Source: Heterohyrax brucei
Taxonomy: Eukaryota > Chordata > Mammalia > Hyracoidea > Procaviidae
Direction of reading: 5' to 3'
Length of the DNA: 64,000 nucleotides
Assembly (NCBI GenBank): GCA_028571685.1
Contig: CM053154.1
Location: 12,060,001-12,124,000 of the forward strand
The position numbers and the translations under genes are program-made. Under the pieces are notes generated by a model. It worked only from the letters and a program-made list of their open reading frames with translations. It ran no database searches and had not been told where the DNA came from. Below, piece by piece: positions 11,118 through 22,256 of this stretch (position 1 is its first letter; each line of letters opens with the position of its first letter).

Positions 11118-11280
11118 AGAGCTCTCCTAGACTCAACGGCACTTGGCTTGGCTCCTAGACTTTATAAAAAATGCAGCAGAGCAAAATGAAAAATTAAGCA
11201 AGTTGTTCAATCTGATGGAACACCAGTACTCTGAAATCCAACAGATCAAGAACAAAATCAAGTACATAGAAACCTCAATT

Positions 11281-11296
11281 CAAAAATGAGCCCAAG
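11281..11296 (+). repeat. Target-site duplication, right copy
   Basis: Identical 16-base partner of 9886-9901. It directly follows the ORF1 fragment with no intervening poly(A). Confidence 0.93.
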
Positions 11297-11821
11297 AGAC
11301 AGAAAGGGTCACATAATTCAGAGACCTACATCAGCATGAGACCAGAAAAACTAGATGCTGCCCAGCCACCACCAATAACTGCCCTGACAGAGAACTCAGC
11401 AAAGACCCCTGACATGGTGGAAGAAAAACAGTGCACAGAACCCAAACTCTATTAAAAAGACCAGGTTTAATGGTTTGGCAGACTGGAGGGTCCCTAGAAG
11501 ACATGGCCCCTCAACTCTCTATTAGCTCAGAACTGAAACCAACTCTTCAGACAAAGATTGGACTGGACTATAAGACACAACATGATATTGGCAAACAGTG
11601 TGCTTCCCAGTTTAAGTAGATACATGAGACTAAGTCGGCATGGGGGGACAAGAACAGGTTGAATGGACACAGGAAACACACAGAGAAAGGAGGAGTGTGC
11701 TGTCAATGTGGGGAGAGCAGCTAGAGTTACATAACAATGTGTGTGTGTTTTTGTATGACAAACTGACTTGAATTGTAAATTTTCACTTAAAGCACAGTAA
11801 CATAACTTTAAAAAAAAAAAA
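11297..11821 (+). mobile_element. L1 3' UTR, right part, with poly(A)
   Basis: Continues the host L1: CCAGCCACCACCAATAACTG, GGTTTAATGGTTTGGCAGAC, AGGAGGAGTGTGCTGTCA and AATTTTCACTTAAAGCACAG. It ends in an A-run at 11810-11821. Homologous 3' ends lie at 15.7-16.4, 32.9-33.3 and 34.9-35.1 kb. Confidence 0.88.
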
Positions 11822-13284
11822 GCTCCACGCTGGTACAGGTACAATAAATCCAGAAGGAAAATTCTAATCCTTTTCACTATTTGATTTCCCTGGACTGCAA
11901 GACACAAAGCCCAAACAAGGGCCTAGGACAGCAGGCAACATACCAAGGACAAGCTGGCCTCTTAGCAAGCAACCTACCTCACACACAGAGATGTTAACTG
12001 ACTCCATTCAAGGAACATTCTAGTCCTGAACAATGCTATTGTGGCATCTGAAAGAGCCTGGCTGGAGGGTGGTGCATGTGAGAGCAAGTCCAGTTGCTGA
12101 CCAGGACATGCCCAACCACCAAGGCCGGCCTAACCCATGTGGCCTGTCTGACCGTATTTTGGTTTGAAGGGCTTTTATTTTTAAGGTATAGAAGGATTAG
12201 ATCAGAAATCAAGCTCAGATATAAAATTTGATCTTTTCTCTGTTAATAGATAAATATATTGTAGCATAAGCACAGAAAACAATTACAAAGAGAATACCCA
12301 AGTGATAAAGGCAGTGTTCCCTGAGATTAGGGAGGGAGGTGGTGATGACAGAGAATTCTTACTTTCTAATTTGGATATTAGATAACGACTGAATATACTT
12401 TTGTAATCTGAAAAATAAACAGAGGTTCTCATAAGGCCAGGCATATCGATCATAGTATCAGTTCAGCTAGACGACACCCAGGTAGCTGACCAGCCCAGCC
12501 TAGGCCCCTCTCCTGATCTCTCTGTGTCTTTCTTTACCTTCATAGACTTCCTCATCACAGCCCCTGGATTCACTGATTGCTCCATGTTGATGAAGTCCAA
12601 GTTTACCCAGAATTGATCTTGCCTTATCCCACTTTCCCAATTCAAACCAAGGCCAGGCCATTCATCATGACTGCAGAGCCCAGAAAAAATGCATACAGCA
12701 ATCTTTTGAATTTTTATCACCTGCTGCTTGGGAAATATTGAACCAAAAGGACTTCATGGTGATCTCATTACAATTTAAGAATATCATTTGTAACTTTTTT
12801 GTGGCCCTGTCATAAAGCACTCAGTAAACATCTGTTATTCAAACTGATAGACTAATGAAAAGCACAAGTTTGATTTAGCCAATATCCTTCCTGGATTGAT
12901 TTTACCTTCTTAGCTAAAGAAAATCATGCAAAACTAAAGTGAAATTTAGCAGAGACAAACTTTTGTGATTGACAGCACCTACCGGAGCCAGCTGTCTAAC
13001 CCTGCAACTGGACCCGCTGACTAGTTTCCTTCCTAACTCAATAAAGGCTTCTGGCTCTTTGGAATTTCAGGCTCCACTGTATATTTTGAAGCCCAAACCA
13101 GATAACATATTTCAGTGTTGATTCCTTCTTTGGGTGAGTAAGAGTGCTCAAAAGACACAATGCTGTGAATTAACAGCTACATTAAACTCTCTACATGTTG
13201 TCCACCACAGGCTATTTGCATTCCCCTGGCACCAATAGTTTGGGCTCATCCCCTAATACAAGAGGTTGGTGGTACCACAGCCAG
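11822..13284. other. Unassigned non-coding sequence
   Basis: No confident repeat or exon; a largely unique stretch of about 1.4 kb. Confidence 0.5.
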
Positions 13285-13425
13285 AGGTACCACAGAAGAA
13301 AGACCCGGTGACCTGCTGCCATAAGAATTGTATCCAAGAAAACCTTATGAAGCTCAGTTCTACTCTCTAGCACATGGTATCACCATAGTGTTGGAATCAA
13401 CTTGAAAGCCCTGGGTCTGTTTTTT
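13285..13425 (+). mobile_element. AfroSINE form II, diverged
   Basis: GAAGAAAGACCCGGTGACCT corresponds to the form II middle. It is followed by AGAAAACCTTATGAAGC, CAGTTCTACTCT and the 3' block TGTTGGAATCAACTTGAAAG. The head is eroded. Confidence 0.7.
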
Positions 13426-13678
13426 TGTTTTTTTTCAGATTTTCCTTTGCCCTCTGCCCTCTGCCTTCTCAATCCCTTCTCTCATGAGTTAAACTGTGTC
13501 TGCCAAAAATATGTGTCAGCTTGTTTAGACTGTAACTCCCAGTGCTGTGGGATTGTCTTCCGTGTTGTGGTTGTCATTTTCCTGTGTTTTGTAAATCCTA
13601 ATCTCTGCCTGTGGTTAATAAGGCACGACCGGATTATGTTAAACAGGGTTAGGGTGGATGCAACACCCTTACCCAAGT

Positions 13679-14114
13679 GTCATGGAGTGCATTGTGTCTG
13701 CCCAAAAATGTATATATTGATTCAACTTGGCTATGAGTCTCAGTACAGTGCCATTCCTCCCATGTAAATCCTGCCTCTGTGATACTGATGATGGAGAATG
13801 GGCAGCAGTTGTGCTGGTGAGGCAGGGCTCAAGTGACTAGCTGTGGGATGTAAGGGTGAGAAGTGAGCAGAGAGAGTTGGGAACACCTACCACCAAGACC
13901 GAGAGCAGAGCACATCCTTTGGACCTGAGGTTCCTGCGCTGAGACGCTCTCCTGGAACTTGGCCTCAGCCTACTGGACTGTGACAATTTCTCCTACTGAA
14001 TGGACTTGTAATTATAAATGGATTTGTGGCTTACTAGACTGTGTCAACAAAATTTCTCTTCATGACGCCTTCCACTCATGGTATTTTCCGTTAATGCAAT
14101 ACCAGGTGACTGAA
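13679..14114 (+). mobile_element. LTR, MaLR/ERVL-like, afrotherian type
   Basis: Shares with the 5.5-kb solo LTR the blocks ATCCTGCCTCTGTGATACTG, GAGCACATCCTTTGGACCTG and CCTACTGGACTGTGACAAT, and ends at ATACCAGGTGACTGAA. A fossil LTR with no internal region alongside. Confidence 0.82.
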
Positions 14115-14144
14115 AAACCAGGTCACATCCCTGATCCAGTGTAA

Positions 14145-14459
14145 AGGAAGTTCCCTGGCATGTGGCCAGCACCACCTTTTATCTCATAAGAGACAAAAAA
14201 GCAAGAGAAGCAAGCACAGAAAGGGAATTTCAAACCAACCAAGAAAACAGTTCCAGGAACAGAGCATGTCCTTTGGACCCGAGGTTTTTGTGCTATGAGG
14301 CTCCTAGACCATCCTTCAAAACTGACAGAGAAAGCCTTTCCATGGAGCTGAGGCCTGGAATTGTGACTTGTAGCCTACCAGACTGCGAGAGAATAAACTG
14401 CTCTTTGTTAAAGCCATCCACTTGTGGTGCTGGGGCTATAGCAGCACTGGGTGACTAAG
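14145..14459 (+). mobile_element. LTR 3' part, MaLR/ERVL-like
   Basis: A second LTR of the same group and orientation directly after the first: TTTTATCTCATAAGAGACA, AGAGCATGTCCTTTGGACCC, GACTGCGAGAGAATAAACTG, end GCAGCACTGGGTGACTAAGC. The 5' part is missing. It differs enough from 13679-14114 to be a separate insertion. Confidence 0.8.
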
Positions 14460-15679
14460 CTACCCTCCAACCTGCCGCACGATTAATCCTGCTCATGTGG
14501 AAGCCCCAAGCTAGATCACTTTGGGGAACATGGTAAGAAATGTCACTTCTGTGGGACAGATTCAATCTGCAAACCCTCACACACCCACAGCTTCTTGCAG
14601 TCTGAGTACTTCAGCCTTCCCCTGTCCTTGAGAGTCCCCTGAGGCCAGGGACCAGCTCTGTGACTTGGCGCCCAGCCCAGAGCACAGATTAATACTTGTT
14701 AGCAACAGATGAGTGGGGTGATGATCTGCATTCACTTGCCAGCCCTGTAAAATGCAGAGACCAGATGCTCATCTGTAAAAGACAGAGAAAAAATAATCTC
14801 TGCATTGCTTGAGTCAGAATTGTTGAAAAGATACAAGGACATAATGGATGGAAAAGAAGTTGGAAAGACATAAACTAACCCACATATTGTGCTTCAGTTC
14901 AGTGGGTTCAGGTAAGTCTGACTTGCATCTAAAGGAAACGAGCATAAACCACAGTTTTCCAGACTTGATGACAAATTCTATCCAACTGTGGCAAGTCCAG
15001 ATAACAATCCACTTTACATTTATTAATACATGTCTGCTACATGTGAATTTGAAATCTTCGCAGACCTTATATGCAAGGTCTTCACTGTCTTACCCTGCAC
15101 ATTTTTTCCAGTTTGTCGCTCGGTGTCTATACAGATGTTGGAAAGGTATAATATTGGAAAGACGATAAATGAGAGTAAGCTCAGAAGTTATGTTTTCTTT
15201 GGCAAGAAGTTTCTTTTACGATTTTGTTCTTGTTCAGGAGTTGCCTTGGAAAACTGTACTGTAATATCCATACCCAATTTTTATTTTTATTTTCTTATTT
15301 TTTTTATTTAATATGACTGAGTGAAAATTTACATTCCCATACCTACCCAATTTTTAACAAATCTATTTGAAGTTCATTTTCTAGGACATTCCCAGACTTA
15401 TTTTCTAGTTTCTCCTCTTCTTAGTACTTTCAACCAAAAAGCTACACACATGCATTTTATATGCTTAATCGCTCCTGACGTTCAAAATTAATCCAAGCAT
15501 TTTTTCCAATGCAAAGATTAAACTTCCAAAAGCAACAATGAGTAAGCAAATGGCTTGCTTATGGGTAAATACAAATGAAAATTACAAAGCCTGCTTTATA
15601 TACCTTCTCCAGGAAAAAAATGACTCTCAGTTCTTTACTAAATTATTAAAGCTATACATTAATCCAGCTTGGGGGCTTG
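14460..15679. other. Unassigned non-coding sequence
   Basis: Contains a T-rich run at about 15280-15310 followed by GTGAAAATTTACATTCCC, which could be a short reverse-strand L1 3' end, but this is not secure. Nothing else recognised. Confidence 0.45.
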
Positions 15680-16416
15680 GCAGAAAAACAGCAACTACAG
15701 AGAGAGATGGAGAGTGAGGAGGCTTTGGTGAGAATGCAGAACTGGACTGTATACACAGCGCTGGGAAAGCCCACACAACTTGTCCAAGGCAAGGTCATGG
15801 TAGCACCATAGACCCATCCAAACTCCCTGAGGGACCCAACTGCTAGGCTGAGGGCTGTGGGGACCGTGGGAGAACGAAGAAAACCAAAGACACAAGAGAA
15901 AGATTAGTCCAGGGCATCAATGGACCACAACTACCACCATCTCCGTCAGACTGAGTCCAGCTAGCTTGTGCCCAGCTACCACCACTAACTGCTTTGACAG
16001 GAGTGACAGTTGAGGGTTCCAGAGAGAGCCAAAGAAAAATTTAGAACAAAACTCTAACTCACAAAAAAGATCAGACTTACTGGCCTGACAGAGACTAGAG
16101 AAACCTCAAGAGTATGGCCCCCAGATGCCCTTTTAGCTGAGTACTGAAGTCCCTCCTGAGGTTCACCCTGCAGCCAAAGACTGGATAGGTCCCTAAAACA
16201 AAATGAGACTGAAGGGACACACCGGTCCAAGGTCAAGGACTAGAAGGCAGGAGGGGACAAGAAAGCTGGTAATTGAGAACCCAGGGTCCAGAAGGGAGAG
16301 TGTCGACCCATCATGGGGTGGGTAACCAATGTCACAAAACAACATGTGTCTGACTGTTTAATGAGAAACTAATTAGTGCTGTAAACCATCTAAAATAAAT
16401 CACAGTAATAAAGAGC
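15680..16416 (+). mobile_element. L1 3' UTR, 5'-truncated
   Basis: CTGTGGGGACCGTGGGAGA, AGATTAGTCCAGGGCATCAA, CAGCTACCACCACTAACTGC, GATCAGACTTACTGGCCTGA, CAGCCAAAGACTGGATAGGT and the terminal GTTTAATGAGAAACTAATTA follow the 3' UTR order also seen at 9.7-11.8 kb. It is a distinct subfamily from that copy. Confidence 0.85.
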
Positions 16417-16757
16417 TGTACTGTTAAGAGAGGACTGATATGCACATGGCAGGGTTCTCAAATACAGTAACTTCCTGCCACCTCCAATGGGAAAGGCCTC
16501 CTCCACCAAATTCATTTTAAATTCTTCCTCTTGGTGTTTTCTGATGACTGACAGGAGACAACTGCGTTCAGTGCAAGAACCTGAAAGCTAATGGGATTTC
16601 ATGAAGAATGAGTGGTCTCTATTCAGACCTCCAGTTTCTACCATGGACTTAGCAGTTGCACCGTCTTGGACATGCCATTGCATCCATTTAGCTTAACCAC
16701 AGTAACCAGTGCAACTCCTCAGTGTGAGAACTGTGTGTTCAGTGAGGCTAACAGCAA
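16417..16757. other. Unassigned non-coding sequence
   Basis: No repeat or exon recognised. Confidence 0.5.
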
Positions 16758-16802
16758 GGGTACTTACGGTTCAGCAGTAGAATTCTTGCCTTCCCAGCCA
16801 CT

Positions 16803-16813
16803 GTACCTCATGC
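16803..16813 (+). repeat. Target-site duplication (left) of nested AfroSINE
   Basis: GTACCTCATGC, repeated as GTACCTCACGC at 16970-16980. Confidence 0.88.
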
Positions 16814-16969
16814 ACAGAAACTCTGGTGGCATAGCAGTTAAGTTCTGCAGCTGTTGACCAAAAGGTCAGCATTTCAAATCCGCCAGGTGTTCCTTGGAAA
16901 CTCTATGGGGCAGTTCTACTCAGTCCTACAGGGTCACATGGAATCAATGGCAATGTGTTTGGTTTTTTG
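16814..16969 (+). mobile_element. AfroSINE form I nested in tRNA-Gly SINE
   Basis: Full-length copy: AACTCTGGTGGCATAGCAGT head, AAAGGTCAGCATTTCAAATC box B, CTATGGGGCAGTTCTACTC body, T-rich TTTGGTTTTTTGG tail. An 11-bp duplication with one mismatch flanks it, so the insertion is younger than its host. Confidence 0.95.
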
Positions 16970-17261
16970 GTACCTCACGCCCGGCCACCACTCATCTGTC
17001 GGTGGAGGCTTGCGTGTTACTATGATGCTAAACAAGCTTCCTCGAGCTTCCAGACTGAGACAGGCTAGGAAGAAAGACCTGGTGATCTACTTCCCAAAAT
17101 CAACCAATGAAAGCCCTGTGGATCACAAATTGTCCAATCTACAAATGACCACAGACATGATAAAGGATCAGATGGCATGTCTTTCTGTTGAGACTGACAC
17201 AGTAGCTAAGAACAATACAGCAAAATGGTATGTGAGATGAACACCCAACAAAGTGATACAT

Positions 17262-18030
17262 GTTGCTGTTGTTATTGTGTGCTGTCAAGTCCATTCCAAC
17301 TCACAGCAGCCCTATGAGTTCTGACAGTTAAGTCCGTGAATTTAATTGCTCTAAGATGCTACACACCTCATTGCCGAATATCGCTACAGTCACCTTCAAA
17401 GTCCTCCCCTTGGGAAGCTACTCACCAATGCCAGTGCCTGGTCCACCCTTCAAAGCAGATTAGGAACTCTTTCTGGAATGGCCATTGTGCATGGTGGCAA
17501 GGTGGCAAGTTCACAAACTTCATTGTCCAGTTGTCTGTGAGGGAGTTTTTAGCCAGTTAGCAAATAACTGTATTAGAACACCCTCTCTACTGACCTGATC
17601 TAGCCCCTGATGACTTTTTTCTTTATCCAAAGATAAAAGAAATGTTGAAAGGAAGACATTTTGATGACATTCAGGGCATCAAGGGTAATACGATGAGAGC
17701 TCTGAGGGCCATTCCTGAGACAGTTCCAGAATTGCACTGAAGGGTGGACTGGGTGCTAGTGTAGGTGCGCAGCTTCCCAAGGGGAGTACTTCAAAGGTGA
17801 CTGTAGTGCTATTCAGCAATGAGGTATGGAGCACTTTTTCTAGGATGCGTTCACGAACTTAATTGTCATAGCGCTTTATATGACAGAAGAGAACTGTCCC
17901 CATAGTGTTTCCTAGACTGTAATGTTTATGGGAACAGATCATCAGTCTTTTTCTCCTGTGGAGCTACTGGTGGCTTCTAACCAAAGACCTTTCAGCCAAG
18001 TGCATAACCATTGTGCTACCAGGGCTCTTT
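17262..18030 (-). mobile_element. AfroSINE form III split by a mariner element
   Basis: Left part 17262-17314 carries the 3' end (TGCTGTCAAGTCCATTCCAA). Right part 17879-18030 carries the form III middle and head (GACTGTAATGTTTATGGGAA, TTTTTCTCCTGTGGAGCTAC, TTGTGCTACCAGGGCTC). Flanks AAGTGATACAT (17251-17261) and AAGTGACACAT (18031-18041) are its own target duplication. Confidence 0.92.
17315..17878 (+). mobile_element. Mariner-family DNA transposon, non-autonomous, palindromic arms
   Basis: 564 bp inserted at a TA dinucleotide that is doubled (17313-17314 and 17879-17880). The termini are inverted: left TTCTGACAGTTAAGTCCGTG, right CGAACTTAATTGTC. The plus strand keeps the C-terminal transposase region with motif LAPDDFFLYPKIKEMLKGRH (the last catalytic D region of mariner) and FDDIQGIKGNT. 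The left arm repeats, in inverse, about 150 bp of the transposase end (CCTCCCCTTGGGAAGC against GCTTCCCAAGGGGAG). No transposase N-terminus is present. It resembles HSMAR2/MARNA from memory. Confidence 0.85.
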
Positions 18031-18041
18031 AAGTGACACAT

Positions 18042-18717
18042 TCCCTATGTCTATTCTTTGCAGATGCCAGGTACTGAGTATTTGAAATTCAGCTCACTTG
18101 TTCCTCTTCCTTTAGAAAAATAAACAAACCACTGGTTACAACCCTACTACTGACAGTGTGGAATCTACTAATTTGCTAATTATTCTTGCAAGTTAGCAGG
18201 TTTTCAATTTTTTAGTTTTATCACTTAGCAAAGAATAATGGTTATTTACATATTTATGATTCTGACAAACTTAAGACTTTTTCAGGCATATAGGGAAAAA
18301 GATTATCTCCCATAAAATTTATACTTAACTCTTAGAATTTATGCTCCAGTTCCAAGTTTTACGTAAAATATCCATTAAAATGGCCAGTTTACTAGGATAA
18401 GAAACAAGACCCCAGGCTTAGAGCCAGAAATAAGACAGTAGGGTTCCCAGACCCAGCTCTGAGCCCTTGAGCAAAGAACTTCTCCTCACTGAGTCTCCAC
18501 AAACAAACTCTGAAGCTACATTAGATCTAGGATATAAATCACTCTCACTCCAAATAAACCAAGACTCAACTGATTCAGAACTACATTGAAGAGGATTGTT
18601 AGGCTGCATCCAAACCTGATGGGAGAAACCTAAGTGCAGACAGCTGTTAGCACCATTTGAAATCAACATGCCAGGCAGATGGGGCAGAAGCTGCCTGGGA
18701 AATGATTGCTAAGACAT
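18042..18717. other. Unassigned non-coding sequence
   Basis: A possible MIR trace at 18440-18515 on the minus strand (CAGACCCAGCTCTGAGCCCT) is too weak to list separately. Otherwise nothing recognised. Confidence 0.45.
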
Positions 18718-19248
18718 CTCTGTCTCACTTATCTAGTGCTGCAATAACAGAAATACCACTGACAAATGAGTTTGACAAAGAGAAATTTATTCTCTCACAG
18801 TCTGGGAGGCTAGACGTCTATATTCGGAGTGCCAGCTCCAGGGGCAGGCTCTCTGTCTCTGTCTCTGTCTCTCTGAGCTCTGGGGGGATGATCCTTGCCA
18901 TCAGTCTTCCCCTGGTGTAGGAGCTTTTCAGCACAGGGGCCCCAGGTTTAACAGACTCACATTCTTGACCCTGGTTTCTTGGTAATATGAGATCCCTTTG
19001 TTTCTCTGCTCACTCCCCTCTCTTTTATGTCTCAAAAGAGACTGATTTAAAGTACTACTAATCTTGTAGATGGCCTCATAAACACAACTGCCGATCATTT
19101 CACATCACTGACATCATAGATGCAAGATTCACAACACACAGGAAAGTCACATTAGGTAACAAGACGGTGGGTGATCAGGCAATACTGGGAATCCATGGCC
19201 CAGCCAAAATGACATATCATTTGGGAGTATACAAGTCAATCCATGGCA
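18718..19248 (-). mobile_element. LTR, MaLR/ERVL-like, afrotherian type
   Basis: Reverse-strand LTR starting at CTTATCTAGTGCTGCAATAA with AAAGAGAAATTTATTCTCTC, GATCCTTGCCATCAGTCTTC and the distal end CAAGTCAATCCATGGCA. Shares its ends with copies at 31.7, 36.2, 38.7 and 61.9 kb. Fossil, no internal region. Confidence 0.8.
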
Positions 19249-19829
19249 ATTTCCTAGGTCTGGAATCCATGCAGACTGTGAGTTCTGCCACGTGCTTGAA
19301 TGTCTTCAATTCATCCACTCTAGAAACTTGGTCCCTTGTAGGACAAGAAGATGGGGTGGGGCTGGGGGGTCATGTTAAGAAGAGACACCTGACTCTGTAG
19401 TTAGGGAGTTCTGAGCAAGAAAATCCAGAGATAGGGCCCAAAACAAGACAGATCTCCAGAAGAAGTGGCATCCCACTTGGAATAAGAGTTTCCCCTGCCT
19501 CACTATTCTTCTATCACAAATTCAACCTTCACCCCACACCTGGCCCCAGCTGTGGGTCCTTGAGACAATAGAGCAGAGGAGTTGAAAATAGGCCTGAGTT
19601 TCAGACAATGCGATTGAGATACGTAGGTATGGAAGCGTAGTGGCCAACACAAAGTAAAAAAGTGTTGGATCCTCTCGCTGAGGCCTAACAACTGCAGAAA
19701 AGTGTAGACACCAATGCTGGAGGAAGTGCTGACTTTCCCTAGAGCTTGACTGCCCCTCACACCTCCCTGCTTGGAAGGTGACCAACTGACTGTGGCATCA
19801 ATGCCTCCTAGGGCCCTTTCTTTAAAAGG
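19249..19829. other. Unassigned non-coding sequence
   Basis: Nothing recognised. Two overlapping reverse-strand open frames of about 85 residues have no domain and no similarity I know. Confidence 0.5.
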
Positions 19830-20017
19830 ACAGTTGCTGTAGAGTCATTACTGACTTGTGGTGACTCTATGAACTCTGCTCCATCTTCAGTGGCTGACTT
19901 TTTTAGGAGGTGGTTCACCAAGCCTTTCTTCCAAGTTGCCTCTGGGAGCACTCCAACCTCCAACCTTTCAATTAGCACCCCAGCATGTTAAGTGTTTGCA
20001 CTACCCAGGGACTCCAG
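19830..20017 (-). mobile_element. AfroSINE form II
   Basis: CAGTTGCTGTAGAGTCATTA, CAGTGGCTGACTTTTTTAGG, AAGCCTTTCTTCCAAGTTGC, head end CACTACCCAGGGACTCCAG. Confidence 0.9.
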
Positions 20018-20096
20018 AACATTCTTGGAATTAAAAAAAACAATCTTAGGCCCCATCCCAGACCTACAGAGTCAAGAAAGCCATCCAAGTGATTCA

Positions 20097-20245
20097 GAGC
20101 CCTTTTGGGTGCAGTGGTTAGGGGCTTGGCTGCTGACCAAAAGGTTAGCAGTTCAAATCCACTAGTCACTCCTTAGCAACCCTATGGGCAGTTCTACTGT
20201 GTGCTGTAGGGTCACTATGAGTCAGAATGGACTGGACCATTTTCA
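20097..20245 (+). mobile_element. AfroSINE form I
   Basis: AGCCCTTTTGGGTGCAGTGG head, GGTTAGCAGTTCAAATCCAC box B, GGGCAGTTCTACTGTGTGCT body, ATGAGTCAGAATGGACTGGA 3' block. Confidence 0.94.
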
Positions 20246-20607
20246 TGTGACCAGTTTCATTTTTGTGTTGGTTTCGTGGTGATTCTAAGGCAAGACAAAG
20301 TTTGTCAAGTAGAGCTCTGATAGATTCAGGGCTTTCTGGCTCCTCCTCCTTGACCTGATTGGAGAGTTCTGAAATACTCCACGGTCCAAACCTTTGGTTT
20401 CCCATCAACTGTAAAAATTAAGAGGGAATCTATGTTCATTGAGTCATATATGTATATACGAACTCTTCCTCTTCATCCCTTGATTTTGCTGTATACTCTG
20501 ACAAAACCACTTTTTGGTGTGTCACTGGTCTCTCAGTGATAAATCAAAAAGTCTCCACTTGCCTTTCCCCACTCTGTTAATTTACCACAGAGCAGCATGA
20601 GAAACTC
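20246..20607. other. Unassigned non-coding sequence
   Basis: Nothing recognised. Confidence 0.5.
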
Positions 20608-20797
20608 CAGAGCAGGATTCTCAAACTTTAGTGTGCATAAAGAACACTTGGAGCTTGTGAAAAATATAGATTCCCTTCCCCAGAGGGTCTAATTCGGTTG
20701 ATCTGGATGAGCCCCAGGAACCTGCATTTTAAGCCAGTTCCTCAGATAACAGGGCGCAGGTGGTGCAAGGACTGCACTTGGAGACACATGTCACCAA
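20608..20797 (+). mobile_element. MER5A (hAT-Charlie) DNA transposon fossil
   Basis: GGATTCTCAAACTTTAGTGT, AACACTTGGAGCTTGTGAAA, CCTTCCCCAGAGGGTCTAAT, GAACCTGCATTTTAAGCCAG and ACTGCACTTGGAGACAC follow the MER5A order from one inverted repeat to the other. It is a mammal-wide non-autonomous element. Confidence 0.9.
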
Positions 20798-21536
20798 CTG
20801 CATTGTATAGAAATGCTAAGAGCAACATGTCCCCGTCCTCCCTGAAATGAGCTAGTAGCTTTCCTGATTTTCATCCATCAAACAACTTAGTGTCAATGAG
20901 GAATGAATGGCTTTTAAGCAATCCGTGTAGGTGGCCATGCATGTAATCAATCTTAATTCACAAACACTGCTGAATGCCCACACACAGGTAATAATGTGCT
21001 CAACCTCACACATAAATTTCTCAAATGGAAATTAAGCAGATAGACGTAGCACTCTGGTATGCATTATTCAATGTCTCCCAGGGTAGCATTAAGCTAACAG
21101 GATTGGATCTGAAAAGTCACTTCGACAATCAAGGACACCTACCTTGCTCTGTCCAGAGCCAAGTTCAAAACCAAGGCAGTGGCCTTAGGTAGAAAGCCTC
21201 TTGTGGGTGAACCAGGTATGCCATCTGCCTGGACACCCTCTAGAGGGCTGAAGTCACTTTGAAGAGGAGGTAATGGAATCAGAAATATGCTGCTCACACA
21301 CATCAGGCAGACACCTTGAGTGTTGGAAGCACCTGTTACCTTGGAAGACAGAAGAGGGACACTAGAGAGGACATGGATGGTCTGTCATCCTTTCCTTTGG
21401 AGAACTTCCTATCTATCCTGCTGTGTGGTTCTGGTGACCATACTGATAGCCCTACTTCTCCTGGCCTGTAGCAGCAGGCATGACTCAAATCTACTTTCCC
21501 CATCCACAGAGTTGGTCACAGGGTTGCCTATTGTTC
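20798..21536. other. Unassigned non-coding sequence
   Basis: Nothing recognised. A plus-strand open frame at 21320-21676 runs from here into reverse-strand RTE and is not coding. Confidence 0.5.
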
Positions 21537-22256
21537 TGGTACAGTCACTCTGTGTATTCTTTCCATCTTATTTTGATGTTTCCTGTGTAGTTCAGTATTT
21601 TCTTCATAGAATCCTTCAGTATTGCAACTTGAGGCTTGAATTTTTTCTTCAGCTCTTTCAGCTGGAGAAATGCTGAGTGTGTTCTTCCCTTTTGGCTTTC
21701 TATACCTAGGTCTTTGTGCGTGTTATCATAATACTTTGTCTTCTTGAGCTGCCCTTTGAAATATTCTGTTCAGCTCTTTTACTTCATCATTTTTTCCTTT
21801 TGCTGTAGCTACTCAATATTCAAGAGCAAGTTTCAGAGTCTCTTCTGACATCTGCTTAGGTCTTTTCTTTCTCCTCTGTCTTTTTAATGACTTCTTGTTT
21901 TCTTCATGTAGAATGTCCTCCCACAACTTGTCTGGTCTTCACTCATAAGCACTCAAAGCATCAGATCTATGCTTGAGATAGCTCCAAATTTAGATGAGGT
22001 ATATTCAAGGTCATATTTTGGTTCTTGTTAACTTTTTATAATTTTCATTTTCAACTTGAACTTGCATATGAATAATTGATGGTCTGATCTGCAGTTTTCC
22101 CCAGGCCTTATTCTAACTGATGATACTGAGCTTTTCCATCATCTCTTTCCACAAATGTAGTCAATTTGATTCCTGCGTATTCCATCTAGTTCATGTGTAC
22201 AGTTGCTATGTACATTAGTGAAAAGATGTATGTGCAGTGAAGAAGTCACTGGTCTT

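Larger units (their letters stand above)
9902..11280 (+). mobile_element. L1 insertion: complete 5' UTR and start of ORF1, no 3' half
   Basis: The insert opens with GGTGTGGAGTCAAGATGGC, a typical L1 5' start, followed by a GC-richer 5' UTR with tandem units (10249-10745) and the N-terminus of ORF1. It stops inside the ORF1 coiled coil. ORF2, 3' UTR and a clear poly(A) are absent. A perfect 16-bp duplication brackets it and the disrupted L1 3' UTR continues in register beyond. Most partial L1 copies lose the 5' end; this one keeps it. Confidence 0.85.
16758..17243 (+). mobile_element. tRNA-Gly-headed SINE with RTE 5'-region body
   Basis: The head GGTTCAGCAGTAGAATTCTT is the tRNA-Gly box A region. 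After an inserted AfroSINE (16814-16969) the body resumes with GTGGAGGCTTGCGTGTTACT and AGACTGAGACAGGCTAGGAA, then GATCTACTTCCCAAAATCAA. These match the 5' region of RTE at 23.6-24.0 kb (minus strand). It ends in a diverged tail. A second copy lies at 59474-59820. Confidence 0.8.
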
